7,324 nucleotides of DNA from Bdellovibrionales bacterium (GCA_020435085.1 JAGRAB010000156.1:1-7324), one strand, 5' to 3'. Shown: positions 1 through 7,291, counted from the stretch's first letter. Notes: generated by a model not told the origin, from the letters alone. Made by a program: numbers and translations.

Positions 1-1111
1 TGGGAATGGCTAATAAAATATTAAATGTTGCTGACCACGAACCCAAAAACATCCAACAAATAAGAGATGTCAAAACAGCTGACAAAATAAGAGTAAATAC
101 TAACTCATCTACTGACTCACGAATAAATTGAGTACGATCAAAATTCACACCCAGAACAGTTCCCTCTGGAAGTATTTTATTAATTTCACTCAGTCGTGCC
201 AAAACACGATCAGCTGTTGCAGCTGCATTAACCCCTGTTTGTTTTTGAATCGCCATTCCAAGGGCTTTCTTACCGTCTAAACGTGAAATCCTTCTGATAT
301 TTTCAACACCTTCATAAATTTCAGCAACATCCTTTAGGCGAATAGGAACAAAATTAGGTGCCCCCCCACGACGGCTAATAATCATCTCTCGAAAATCTTC
401 AACACGAGTGGCCTCACCCATAATTCTTACAGTATCTTCAGAATCACCGTATTCTAAACGACCAGCCGGAAGCTCTTTATGCTCTCGACGAATGCTTTCC
501 AATACGTCTTTTGCTGTTAACTGATAACGAGCTAACTTTTTTGCATCTAAATCCACTCTCAGCATAGGTTCATGATAGCCAAATGCTCGAACTTCAGCGA
601 CGCCTTCGATTGTTGACAGTCGATCTCGAATTTGATCTCGAAATAAAATCATCAATTCGCGATCGCCAAGATTTTCAGTTTTTACATTCAAATACATAAT
701 GGGATCGTCTGCCGCATTGGATTTTGTTACGATAGGAGGTTCAACTGTTGAAGGAAGTTCTCTCTGCGCACGTCCTAAGAGGGTTTGTACTTCTTGTAGA
801 GCAAAATCAACATTTCTATTTAATTCAAACTCCAATTGAATATTTGCAGATCCTCTGTCTGCTGTTGAATTAAGATATCGAATGCCCTCCATAGACACTA
901 AAACACTTTCTACTGGTTCAATAACATCTTTTTCAATAACCGCTGGAGTCGCCCCTTCATACGTATAGCTGACACGAATTGTGGGAAAATCAATATCTGG
1001 GTTTTCATTGATTCCCATTTGGCGAAAAGAAACGAGTCCAAAAAAAATTAAACCAAACATGAGAATCCATGCAAAAACAGGACGTTGAATTGAAAGTTGA
1101 CTTAATGTCAT
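1..1111 (-). CDS. RND efflux pump permease, HAE1-like, N-terminal 370 residues (runs off the left edge)
   Basis: This is the inner-membrane, proton-driven component of a tripartite efflux pump. I translated it by hand from the ATG at 1111; the frame stays open to the window edge, giving 370 codons of an expected 1000-1050. It starts MTLSQLSIQRPVFAWIL, the usual RND opening, with TM1 at about residues 10-28. Next comes the hallmark ENPDIDFPTIRV (36-47) and YEGATP (51-56), then the first porter/docking part with VEPPIV (123-128) and a GVAEVRAFG-type segment (170-178). TM2 begins near 335, and the last residues visible (ILLAIP) enter TM3. The TM4 proton-relay residues lie outside the window. Its ATG overlaps the stop of the upstream TolC-family gene (ATGA), and an AGGAG sits 7 nt before the start, so the two are probably translationally coupled partners. 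Substrate unknown. The family call is firm; the subfamily is inferred from the N-terminal third only. Confidence 0.95.
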   Translation of the reverse strand, partial: MTLSQLSIQRPVFAWILMFGLIFFGLVSFRQMGINENPDIDFPTIRVSYTYEGATPAVIEKDVIEPVESVLVSMEGIRYLNSTADRGSANIQLEFELNRNVDFALQEVQTLLGRAQRELPSTVEPPIVTKSNAADDPIMYLNVKTENLGDRELMILFRDQIRDRLSTIEGVAEVRAFGYHEPMLRVDLDAKKLARYQLTAKDVLESIRREHKELPAGRLEYGDSEDTVRIMGEATRVEDFREMIISRRGGAPNFVPIRLKDVAEIYEGVENIRRISRLDGKKALGMAIQKQTGVNAAATADRVLARLSEINKILPEGTVLGVNFDRTQFIRESVDELVFTLILSAVLTSLICWMFLGSWSATFNILLAIP

Positions 1112-2349
1112 GGAAGCACTCCTGCCATAGTTTCAAGGTTGGCCCAAGTGACTTTAGCATTATAAAGCTGTTGGTCATAGTTTTGTCGTACCTGAAGGTA
1201 GTCCTCTAAAACTTTTAAGACATCTAAATGACTGACCAAACCTTGATTCGCTTCTTTAATGTGCTGTTTATAGTTTTTTTCCGCTAACTTTACAGCTTGC
1301 TCTAGTTTTGCTACCACAGCCTTTTGAAGGTGAAACTCTTTTGTTAAAGATTCAAAATTATTTTTAATATTCCGTTTTTCTTCTAAAAAATAATTTTCAA
1401 GTTTTCTCATCTCTAAATCTTTAATTTGTTTTTCAGAGATATCCTCTCCACCAGAAAATAAATTCCATTTTGCATTGATAGTTACATCCCAATCGGAATC
1501 CTTTAAAATTCCTGATCTTTCGATGTAATAATTGGCATCTAGATCCACGGATGGTAAAAACTGAGATCGAGCAACACCAACTTCTTTTTTTGAATTTTCT
1601 AAAGCGAGTTCTGCGGCACGAATTCTTGGCGTTTCTAAAAGAGTATTTTGCCATGCCAAAGGAACCTCTAATTTATTAAGGTCCAAATCATCAGAGAGTG
1701 ATCCAAGTTCAGAAACCCCTGTTAAATTGAGTAAGTTTTGTTCGGCTCGAATAAGTTGACTTTCAATCTGGCTCAATTCAGCTCTTACACGAGCCAACTG
1801 ACTTTCTGCTGACAAAACATCTGTTTGTTTATTACGGCCAATTTTTGCTCTTTGTTTTAATGTGGCCACACGCCGAAAAAGAGTCTCTTCTTGCTCTTTA
1901 TATGTTGTTTGATTTTGTCGAAGACGAACAACTGTATAAAAAAGACCAGCCACTTCATTATAAAGATTTAATTCTTCGTTTTTTCTCTCCAACCGGGCAA
2001 TTTCAGGCAGTTGACCCGCAATTTTGAGGGCATAGTATTCTGCTCCTCCTTGAAATAAAGGCTGAGATAAGGTGAGATATGAAGTTCTTTGATAGCCTTC
2101 TCCAAAAGCACCCACATCAGCCTGATCTCTCCAAACATTACTGGATGTCGCACTCAGTGAGGGAAGAACTCCAGCCATTACTTTAGATTTTTCTTTTTTT
2201 GCAATTTCCTCTTCAATCGTTTTGTCTTTCAATTTTGCTGTGTAAGACCGTGCTGCAGAAAAAAGCTGTTTAAGATTTGTTGTTCCTTGAGCATTAAGGG
2301 GGACTAAATTTAAAATAAAAAAAATTAACAAGTGCTTTAAATTTTGCAT
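1108..2349 (-). CDS. TolC-family outer-membrane efflux channel protein
   Basis: This protein should form the trimeric outer-membrane channel and periplasmic tunnel through which an RND or similar pump expels substrate. It has 413 aa, somewhat shorter than E. coli TolC (about 490). A signal peptide is visible (hydrophobic LLIFFILNLVPL, residues 7-18, likely cut after LNA-20) with no lipobox Cys, so it is not a lipoprotein of the OprM/NodT type. The two-fold internal repeat of the OEP family is clear: VLPSLSATSS (61-70) and SYLTLSQPLFQGG (90-102) in the first half match FLPSVDLDAN (264-273) and INAKWNLFSGG (291-301) in the second. Long helical, coiled-coil-like stretches lie at about 104-210 and 303-405. 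The ATG has an AGGAG 9 nt upstream. Its stop overlaps the start of the second RND gene, its likely pump partner. It might also serve the first RND pump. Start and family are secure. Confidence 0.95.
   Translation of the reverse strand: MQNLKHLLIFFILNLVPLNAQGTTNLKQLFSAARSYTAKLKDKTIEEEIAKKEKSKVMAGVLPSLSATSSNVWRDQADVGAFGEGYQRTSYLTLSQPLFQGGAEYYALKIAGQLPEIARLERKNEELNLYNEVAGLFYTVVRLRQNQTTYKEQEETLFRRVATLKQRAKIGRNKQTDVLSAESQLARVRAELSQIESQLIRAEQNLLNLTGVSELGSLSDDLDLNKLEVPLAWQNTLLETPRIRAAELALENSKKEVGVARSQFLPSVDLDANYYIERSGILKDSDWDVTINAKWNLFSGGEDISEKQIKDLEMRKLENYFLEEKRNIKNNFESLTKEFHLQKAVVAKLEQAVKLAEKNYKQHIKEANQGLVSHLDVLKVLEDYLQVRQNYDQQLYNAKVTWANLETMAGVLP
1119..1123 (-). promoter_or_regulatory. Ribosome binding site fixing the start of the second RND gene
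   Basis: AGGAG on the minus strand lies 7 nt upstream of the ATG at 1111-1109, inside the last codons of the TolC-family gene. It supports this ATG as the true start and independent ribosome entry in addition to coupling through the ATGA overlap. Confidence 0.7.
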
Positions 2350-2429
2350 AGAAAAGCTCTCCTACTTGTCGATGAAATTACTATGTGTAAACTCGCTAAA
2401 GTCTAGATAATTTCAACAAGCATTATTTG

Positions 2430-2465
2430 TACCTAATTGCAAAAATAAGTGCAATCAAATAGGTA
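2430..2465 (-). repeat. Interrupted 12-bp inverted repeat (hairpin) ahead of the TolC-family gene
   Basis: TACCTA (2430-2435) plus ATTGCA (2436-2441) pair with TGCAAT (2450-2455) and TAGGTA (2460-2465). The loop is 8 nt, and there is one 4-nt bulge (2456-2459). All 12 pairs are Watson-Crick. No U-tract follows on either strand, so it does not look like an intrinsic terminator. It lies 80-116 nt upstream of the start codon and could be an operator or a structured 5' leader element; the function is inferred. Confidence 0.5.
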
Positions 2466-2472
2466 TTCTGCA

Positions 2473-2503
2473 AATAAAGCAAAAGCTTGCCTCACCCAGT
2501 CAA
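2473..2503 (-). promoter_or_regulatory. Weak candidate promoter for the TolC-family/second RND unit
   Basis: A -35-like TTGACT (2498-2503) directly follows A-tracts that resemble an UP element. A -10-like TTTATT (2473-2478) follows after a 19-nt spacer, which is longer than optimal. Transcription from here would begin near 2466, right at the hairpin at 2430-2465. The match is modest in an AT-rich background and is only a suggestion. Confidence 0.25.
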
Positions 2504-2563
2504 ATTTTTTAATTTTTTTGATTATTACTTCTAAAGAACAGTTAAGAAGACATATTGGTTATT

Positions 2564-3367
2564 TTAAAAAAAGAGGGAACCTACAAAGGTCCATTGATTG
2601 ACAAAATCATTATAAATAGCCACATGCCACTGGCTTCCTTCACCAACTCCAACACCCCACCAAGTTTCATCATCTAAATTAGAATTATCTGGCTCATTCA
2701 TATAAGAGTCATGAGTCACTGTAAGTCCAATCATCTTCACTCGCACACTCAAACCTGGACTAACTAAAATCACATCATCATTCACTGAAGAGTTTTCATA
2801 ATCTCTCTTAGAAGCATCAACAGAAAATGTAAAATTAGGATTTACATATGAATAACCAAGGCCATAAGAAGTAATATTATTATCATTTCCACTTGGGTCA
2901 TTAAGGTCGGCAGCAAGACCGATACGATGGGTTCCTTTAGGATTAATTAAAAAACCCATGGAATAAATCTCTTCTTCAAATCGAATTCCTAACCCAAAAT
3001 TACCAAAAAATGCCCCGAGTGCTCCAGCAACTGTTGAATCGCATCCATTACAATCTCTGTCATAGTACCCGACAGCAAGCCCATACGACCCATTTCCGAC
3101 CCCTGCCTCAACACCTGTACCATCCACATCTGGAGTGTTACTATTATCGTCATTGTCTCCAGTATCAAATTGTAAAGACAGTCGGTAAGCATCTTGGTAA
3201 GCAACCCCCGAAGGATTTTCTTTTGTATACCCATTAGAGTAATTAATATTAGAAGTGATTGATGGAGATGAAATCCCTTGAGAAACCGCTAAAAGATTTT
3301 CAATTGATGACGCATAAAGGGGACCACTCAAAAAAATAAATACTGTGCAAATTATTATATTTTTCAT
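2564..3367 (-). CDS. Secreted protein, predicted small outer-membrane beta-barrel, function unknown
   Basis: I do not recognise a named family in this 267-aa protein. It opens with a clear signal peptide (MKNIIICTVFIFLSGPLYAS, cleavage near residue 19-20) whose only Cys is within the hydrophobic core, not at a convincing lipobox. The mature part has the pattern of an outer-membrane barrel: many short alternating-hydrophobic strands rich in Gly and aromatics (YGLAVGYYD 95-103, FGLGIRFEEE 124-133, HRIGLAADL 147-155, SYGLGYSY 167-174, WWGVGVG 236-242). It ends in Phe after WTFVGSLFF, as expected for a BAM-recognised C-terminal strand. Loops are Asp/Asn-rich, notably 69-84 and 223-233, and one holds a Cys pair (C106, C109). 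No Shine-Dalgarno is evident, but the signal peptide begins exactly at this ATG. It sits alone between the two efflux modules, with gaps of 116 and 214 bp. A role in efflux is not shown. Confidence 0.75.
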   Translation of the reverse strand: MKNIIICTVFIFLSGPLYASSIENLLAVSQGISSPSITSNINYSNGYTKENPSGVAYQDAYRLSLQFDTGDNDDNSNTPDVDGTGVEAGVGNGSYGLAVGYYDRDCNGCDSTVAGALGAFFGNFGLGIRFEEEIYSMGFLINPKGTHRIGLAADLNDPSGNDNNITSYGLGYSYVNPNFTFSVDASKRDYENSSVNDDVILVSPGLSVRVKMIGLTVTHDSYMNEPDNSNLDDETWWGVGVGEGSQWHVAIYNDFVNQWTFVGSLFF

Positions 3368-3483
3368 GACTTTATTTTAACTTAAAAATAGATGAAACCC
3401 TTGAGAGAAATGTTTTATTTATGAGATCCCAACTAAAGTCATTTCTGACAAAAGGCCAGTGTCTTAGTTGGCTTTATTGTTAT
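3368..3483. other. 116-bp intergenic region between the tetR-type gene and the beta-barrel gene
   Basis: The gap holds an inverted repeat with competing inner hairpins (3429-3471). I find no convincing -10/-35 pair for the beta-barrel gene and no intrinsic terminator after the regulator gene. Read-through from the regulator, or a promoter not recognisable by eye, are both possible. Confidence 0.6.
3429..3471 (-). repeat. Inverted repeat with nested alternative hairpins
   Basis: CCAACTAA (3429-3436) is the exact reverse complement of TTAGTTGG (3464-3471). Inside it, GTCA-TTTC-TGAC (3438-3449; GAAA loop in the minus-strand RNA) competes with a TGTC/GACA pairing (3460-3463 with 3447-3450), because both use 3447-3449. 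No U-run follows on the minus strand. It could be an operator or a leader structure, or chance; short stems are common in AT-rich gaps. Confidence 0.35.
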
Positions 3484-4122
3484 CTACAAAACATGTTTTT
3501 GTGTTTGTATATAAGAAACTATGGCTTTTGTATGGTGAAACAATGTTTTCTCTATACCTTCATTCGTCATATCGGGTGATGCCGCTTTGATCATTTCTAT
3601 CTTGCAGCACGAAGACATCATTGCAAAATGAATAACTCCTGCAAAAATACACTTCACTCCCCACATCAATGTTCCATCAGAAACCTCTCCTCCTTCAATT
3701 TGGTCTTTTAATACTTTTAAAAAATATTGAGCCCCTGGAGGACCTGCTTCAGAGCAAACCTCATCTTCCATTTCGCCATCAGGTTCAGGCACTCCTTCTG
3801 TCAACAGCATTTTCAATGTTGTTCGAACAGCAGCTTGGTCTTGCATAAGAAATCGATAAGTTTTCACTGTCATTTCAGCAATATCATTTGTTTCAGAAGC
3901 AATTTTTTCAATACCACGATCCAACCACTCTTGTTTTCGGTGAACTGTTGCCCAGTAAAGATTATGCTTGTTTCCAAAATGGTAATTAATTGCTGCAATA
4001 TTTACTTCTGAGTGAGCGGCAATATCTCGAATAGAGGTTCCACTAAATCCAAATTTTGAAAAAAGCTCGCTCGCTGTCTCTAAAATTTTTTCTTTTGTTT
4101 CTAATTTTTCTTCTTTAGTCAT
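3484..4122 (-). CDS. TetR/AcrR-family transcriptional regulator
   Basis: This is a ligand-responsive DNA-binding protein, 212 aa, a normal length for the family. The N-terminal TetR_N domain is clear: helix 1 (EKILETASELFSKFGFSGTS, 11-30), then the helix-turn-helix IRDIAAHSEVNIAAINYHFGNK-type region (31-52) with the signature YHFGNK at 47-52. The C-terminal part (about 60-212) is the variable, helical ligand-binding and dimerisation domain. It contains four Cys residues (C123, C158, C172, C173), two of them adjacent. Its ATG overlaps the stop of the upstream RND gene by four bases, with an AGGA 7 nt before it, so it is co-transcribed with and probably coupled to the pump. The likely role is repression of the pump operon, inferred from context. 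The target promoter is probably beyond the right edge, since no divergent promoter exists here. Inducer unknown. Confidence 0.95.
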   Translation of the reverse strand: MTKEEKLETKEKILETASELFSKFGFSGTSIRDIAAHSEVNIAAINYHFGNKHNLYWATVHRKQEWLDRGIEKIASETNDIAEMTVKTYRFLMQDQAAVRTTLKMLLTEGVPEPDGEMEDEVCSEAGPPGAQYFLKVLKDQIEGGEVSDGTLMWGVKCIFAGVIHFAMMSSCCKIEMIKAASPDMTNEGIEKTLFHHTKAIVSYIQTQKHVL

Positions 4123-7100
4123 ACATCTATCCTAGACCCTAACATATCAGAAGATTTATTTTTTCGAATTCTTTTTATATTCAACTTTAAGTTTTTGCCT
4201 CTAATAAAAATTTTTAATCCATTTGTCAGATCTTCCGTAATTGCATAAGCACATGGCACCCACAAGAGAGCCAAAATAGTCCCACTCATAAGACCCCAGG
4301 CCATAGCCAATGTCATTGGAATAATAAATTCATCTGATCCACCAATTCCATAGGCCGTTGGCAATAATCCACTTACTGTTGTAAGAGATGTTACTATTAC
4401 AGCTTTCAAACGCAACCCTGCAGCATCAACTAAAATTTCACTGAGTGGACGGTTGGGCTGACTCTCTCGCAAAGTTTCAATAAAACTAATAAGTACGATC
4501 CCTGAATTAACAATAATTCCACCTAATCCAATAACCCCTATCAATGCTAAAAAGCTGATTGGCCGGCCATGAAGAAAAAATGAAATCGCCACACCAATAA
4601 GCCCTAATGGAATTGTTGTTAAAATAATAAGAGGGCGAATATATGAACGAAATAAAAATACGAGAAGTGCAAAAATACCAATAATTGAAAGCACTAACGC
4701 CTGCATAAGTGATTCAAACGATTCTTGTGTCCTCTCTCCTTCACCTCCAAAATCAAGAGTCACATCTTTATATTTATCTTTAATCGCTGAAAAAGATTGA
4801 GCAACTATTGCATTGGCTTGAATAGACGTAATAATGTCATCATTAATATTTGCTGTTACGGTTTTGGCTCTTTTAAAATCAAACCTCTTAATTTGTGGAG
4901 TTTGTGATCCCTCAGTGACTGATGCCACTTGAATCAGTGGAATTAAATTTCCCATCGGATCAGATACTTTTATACTTTTTAAATCTTCTAAACTTGTTCG
5001 ATCTTTATCATCTAGACGAACGAAATAATTGACATCTGTATTATCAATATTCACATTTCCTAAAATATCTCCCGCCACAGCTGTTTTTACTGTTGCTCCA
5101 ATTCGCGCTAAATCTAAATGTAGGCGTCCTGCTTTTTGTTGATCTATTGTGATTTCATATTCATTAGATCCATAAACATCATCCAGACGAACATCAAAAA
5201 CACCTTCTGTTTTTTTAAGATCATTCATAATCGTGTTTGCAACCTCATCAATTCGGTTCACATTATTTGACCTAAAAATCGCTGTTACCGGAGCCCCAGC
5301 CGGAGGCCCATTAATCATTGCTTCAAAGCTTAAGTCTTTAAGACCAGGGATTTCAATTTGTCGAAGCTGTGCTAAAACATTATTAGTAATGAGTGTATTT
5401 TTTGCTTCTTCACTCATAAACAAATAAACAATACCAACATTTTCTCCTCGTCGTGATTTTGGATCTCCAAAATCTGACTCAGAAACCCCTACTTTTGCTG
5501 CTAAATGAAGAAGATTTTTGTCTAACTTTTCTCGAATGGCATATGAAAGCTCTTGTATTTTTTTATCTGTATTTTCTATTCGCGCCCCTTCTGGAAGCTC
5601 CACACGAGCAATATAAATTTCTGTCTGATCAGCAGGAAAGAGAATAAATTTATTAACAACTGCAATCATAAAAATAGAACCAAAAATAAGCCCTGTAAAC
5701 ATACCTAATGTCAAATAACGATGGTGAATTAAAAACTTCACAAGCGCGTTGAATGGGCCAACCACAATATCGTTAAACCAGTCTTTTTCATTTTCACGTT
5801 TTTTACCAGGAGTTTGAGCTGATTCACCAATAAGAAGACGAACCGGAAGCAAAAGAAAGCTTTCAAATAAACTAATCAATAATGCCACTGAAACAACTAT
5901 TGGAATTCCTCTTATAAACTGCCCAATCACTCCCTTTGTCACCAACATTGGTAAAAAAGCAGCTATTGTGGTCAAAGCTGTTGCAGAAATTGGTAGCCAA
6001 AGCTCCTTAATCGTCTCTAAAGCTGCATCATAAGGCTTTACACCCTCTTTTTTAAGACGGTCAAAGTTTTCAGCAATAACCACAGCATTATCCACAAGCA
6101 TCCCTAATGAAATAACCATGGCCAGGATAGTAATGGTATTCAAAGTCATTCCATTTGCAGACATGTATCCAAAGGTTGCTAAAATCGATAATGGCAATGA
6201 AATAGCCGCCATAACACCAACTTTACCTGGAAGGAAAACTAAGAGAAAAAAGACAACTAATATAAGTCCTGCCAAACCATTGGAACTTAAAACATCAACT
6301 CTATTTTTAACTCGAAGTCCCTCATCATTATAAATGTAGAACTCCGCCTTACCTGCATATTTTTCTTTGAAGGTTTGCGTAAGGGCATTGACTTCATTGG
6401 CAAGATCAATGATATCAGCACCTCCTTTTTTTGCGATAGTAATTAAGGTCGCAGGCTTCCCCTCATATAGAGCCAATGTTACGGCATCTTCCTCACCATC
6501 AACAATTTGAGCTACATCTTTTAAAAGCACTCTTTCACCAGAAAAATTAGAGCGAATCACAAGGTTTTCTAGCTCTTCTACAGATTTCATTTTTCCTTCA
6601 ATTTTAACAATGGATTGGTGGTCACTTGTTTCTAAGTTTCCCCCTGGAATATTCACGTTCTGTGCTTGAATTTTTTGCGTCACTTCAAACAAACTCACAT
6701 GGAGATTCTCTAATTTCTTTTTATTGACAAGAATATTAAATTGTCTCTCTCGGTACCCGGTTGTGGTAATGCTCGCTATTTTTTTATTATCTTCTAACTC
6801 CTCTTTAAGTTCATGAGCAATTTTATCTCTGACTCGGTTTTCATTGGAACCAACAACAGCTAATTCAATAACCGGAAATTCATCTGATTTGACTTCTAAA
6901 AAATGAGGCGGGTTTTCTAAGTCTGTTGGCAAGTCTGAAACTCGGTCCACTGATCGTTGGAGATCGGAGACAACTTCTTCAACATCATATTTATCAATAT
7001 CAACGATTGTGACAATACGACTCACACCTGTTTGACTCACTGATTTTACTTCTTTTAAACCACGAACTGTTCGAATTTCATCTTCAATTGGTTTGGTAAT

Positions 7101-7286
7101 TTTAGACTCAATATCATTCGCAGAAGCACCTCGATAATATGTGGTTATTACAACGTGACCAATGTTAACTGTGGGAAATGACTCTGAGCTTAGATTTTTC
7201 ATCCCTCCCCATCCAAACAATGTCAGCCCTAACATAACAACAATGGTAAACTTATTATTATCAATAAAAAACTTGGCTAAATTCAT
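4119..7286 (-). CDS. RND efflux pump permease subunit (AcrB/NolG-like superfamily), complete
   Basis: This is an inner-membrane proton-motive-force-driven exporter of 1055 aa, the usual RND length. TM1 is at about 12-28, with the first porter domain to about 335. TM2-TM6 lie near 336-352, 357-374, 383-403, 431-449 and 460-482. TM7 is at about 525-545, followed by the second porter domain, then TM8-TM12 near 861-879, 884-904, 911-933, 959-977 and 987-1013. A basic tail ends the protein (1030-1043). In TM4 the motif is GMLVDNAVVIAEN (395-407): Asp399 is kept, but the second relay Asp of AcrB is Asn400. In TM10, IIVNSGIVLI has Asn927 where AcrB has Lys940. This places it outside the AcrB-type HAE1 group; I recall DN and VN pairs from other RND subgroups. 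GGAG lies 5 nt before the ATG. Directly followed by the tetR-type gene. A membrane fusion protein gene is expected upstream, outside the window. Substrate unknown. Confidence 0.96.
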   Translation of the reverse strand: MNLAKFFIDNNKFTIVVMLGLTLFGWGGMKNLSSESFPTVNIGHVVITTYYRGASANDIESKITKPIEDEIRTVRGLKEVKSVSQTGVSRIVTIVDIDKYDVEEVVSDLQRSVDRVSDLPTDLENPPHFLEVKSDEFPVIELAVVGSNENRVRDKIAHELKEELEDNKKIASITTTGYRERQFNILVNKKKLENLHVSLFEVTQKIQAQNVNIPGGNLETSDHQSIVKIEGKMKSVEELENLVIRSNFSGERVLLKDVAQIVDGEEDAVTLALYEGKPATLITIAKKGGADIIDLANEVNALTQTFKEKYAGKAEFYIYNDEGLRVKNRVDVLSSNGLAGLILVVFFLLVFLPGKVGVMAAISLPLSILATFGYMSANGMTLNTITILAMVISLGMLVDNAVVIAENFDRLKKEGVKPYDAALETIKELWLPISATALTTIAAFLPMLVTKGVIGQFIRGIPIVVSVALLISLFESFLLLPVRLLIGESAQTPGKKRENEKDWFNDIVVGPFNALVKFLIHHRYLTLGMFTGLIFGSIFMIAVVNKFILFPADQTEIYIARVELPEGARIENTDKKIQELSYAIREKLDKNLLHLAAKVGVSESDFGDPKSRRGENVGIVYLFMSEEAKNTLITNNVLAQLRQIEIPGLKDLSFEAMINGPPAGAPVTAIFRSNNVNRIDEVANTIMNDLKKTEGVFDVRLDDVYGSNEYEITIDQQKAGRLHLDLARIGATVKTAVAGDILGNVNIDNTDVNYFVRLDDKDRTSLEDLKSIKVSDPMGNLIPLIQVASVTEGSQTPQIKRFDFKRAKTVTANINDDIITSIQANAIVAQSFSAIKDKYKDVTLDFGGEGERTQESFESLMQALVLSIIGIFALLVFLFRSYIRPLIILTTIPLGLIGVAISFFLHGRPISFLALIGVIGLGGIIVNSGIVLISFIETLRESQPNRPLSEILVDAAGLRLKAVIVTSLTTVSGLLPTAYGIGGSDEFIIPMTLAMAWGLMSGTILALLWVPCAYAITEDLTNGLKIFIRGKNLKLNIKRIRKNKSSDMLGSRIDV

Positions 7287-7291
7287 AAGAT

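Larger units (their letters stand above)
2350..2563. other. 214-bp intergenic region between the beta-barrel gene and the TolC-family gene
   Basis: This is a strongly AT-rich gap. It contains paired A/T tracts (2502-2519), a weak promoter-like pair (2473-2503), an interrupted inverted repeat (2430-2465) and the channel gene's ribosome binding site (AGGAG, 2359-2363). No stem followed by a U-run was found on either strand, so the end of the upstream transcript is not explained. The length of the gap suggests that the TolC-family gene starts its own transcription unit. Confidence 0.6.

Noticed and set aside
1108..1128. Peptide MAGVLP occurring both at the C-terminus and at residues 58-63 of the TolC-family protein
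   Set aside because: The DNA copies differ at three of 18 bases and the flanks do not match; probably coincidence, separate from the real two-fold OEP repeat.
2502..2519. A/T tracts considered as a transcription terminator
   Set aside because: No GC-containing stem precedes the T-run on the plus strand or a U-run on the minus strand; it is better viewed as AT-rich promoter-like DNA.
3010..3237. Overlapping open frames on both strands within the beta-barrel gene (3010-3237 plus, 2989-3234 minus)
   Set aside because: The barrel frame has a signal peptide, strand pattern and terminal Phe; the alternatives show no such features and probably arise from its biased codons.
3374..3379. TAAAAT six bases before the beta-barrel ATG, considered as a -10 box of a leaderless transcript
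   Set aside because: No -35-like hexamer occurs at 16-18 nt spacing, and such hexamers are common in this AT-rich gap.
3488..3499. Perfect 12-bp palindrome AAAACATGTTTT at the 3' end of the tetR-type gene, considered as an operator
   Set aside because: It overlaps the last codons of the gene. One or two such palindromes are expected by chance in an AT-rich window of this size.
3727..4011. Plus-strand open frame of 94 codons inside the tetR-type gene
   Set aside because: It lies wholly antisense to a clear TetR-family protein, has a low-complexity Phe/Cys/Ser-rich translation and no recognisable domain; a shadow frame.
6118..6333. Plus-strand open frames antisense to the RND gene (also 5233-5427 and 5453-5647)
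   Set aside because: They are fully covered by a well-supported 1055-aa RND protein and have no motifs or plausible ribosome sites of their own.
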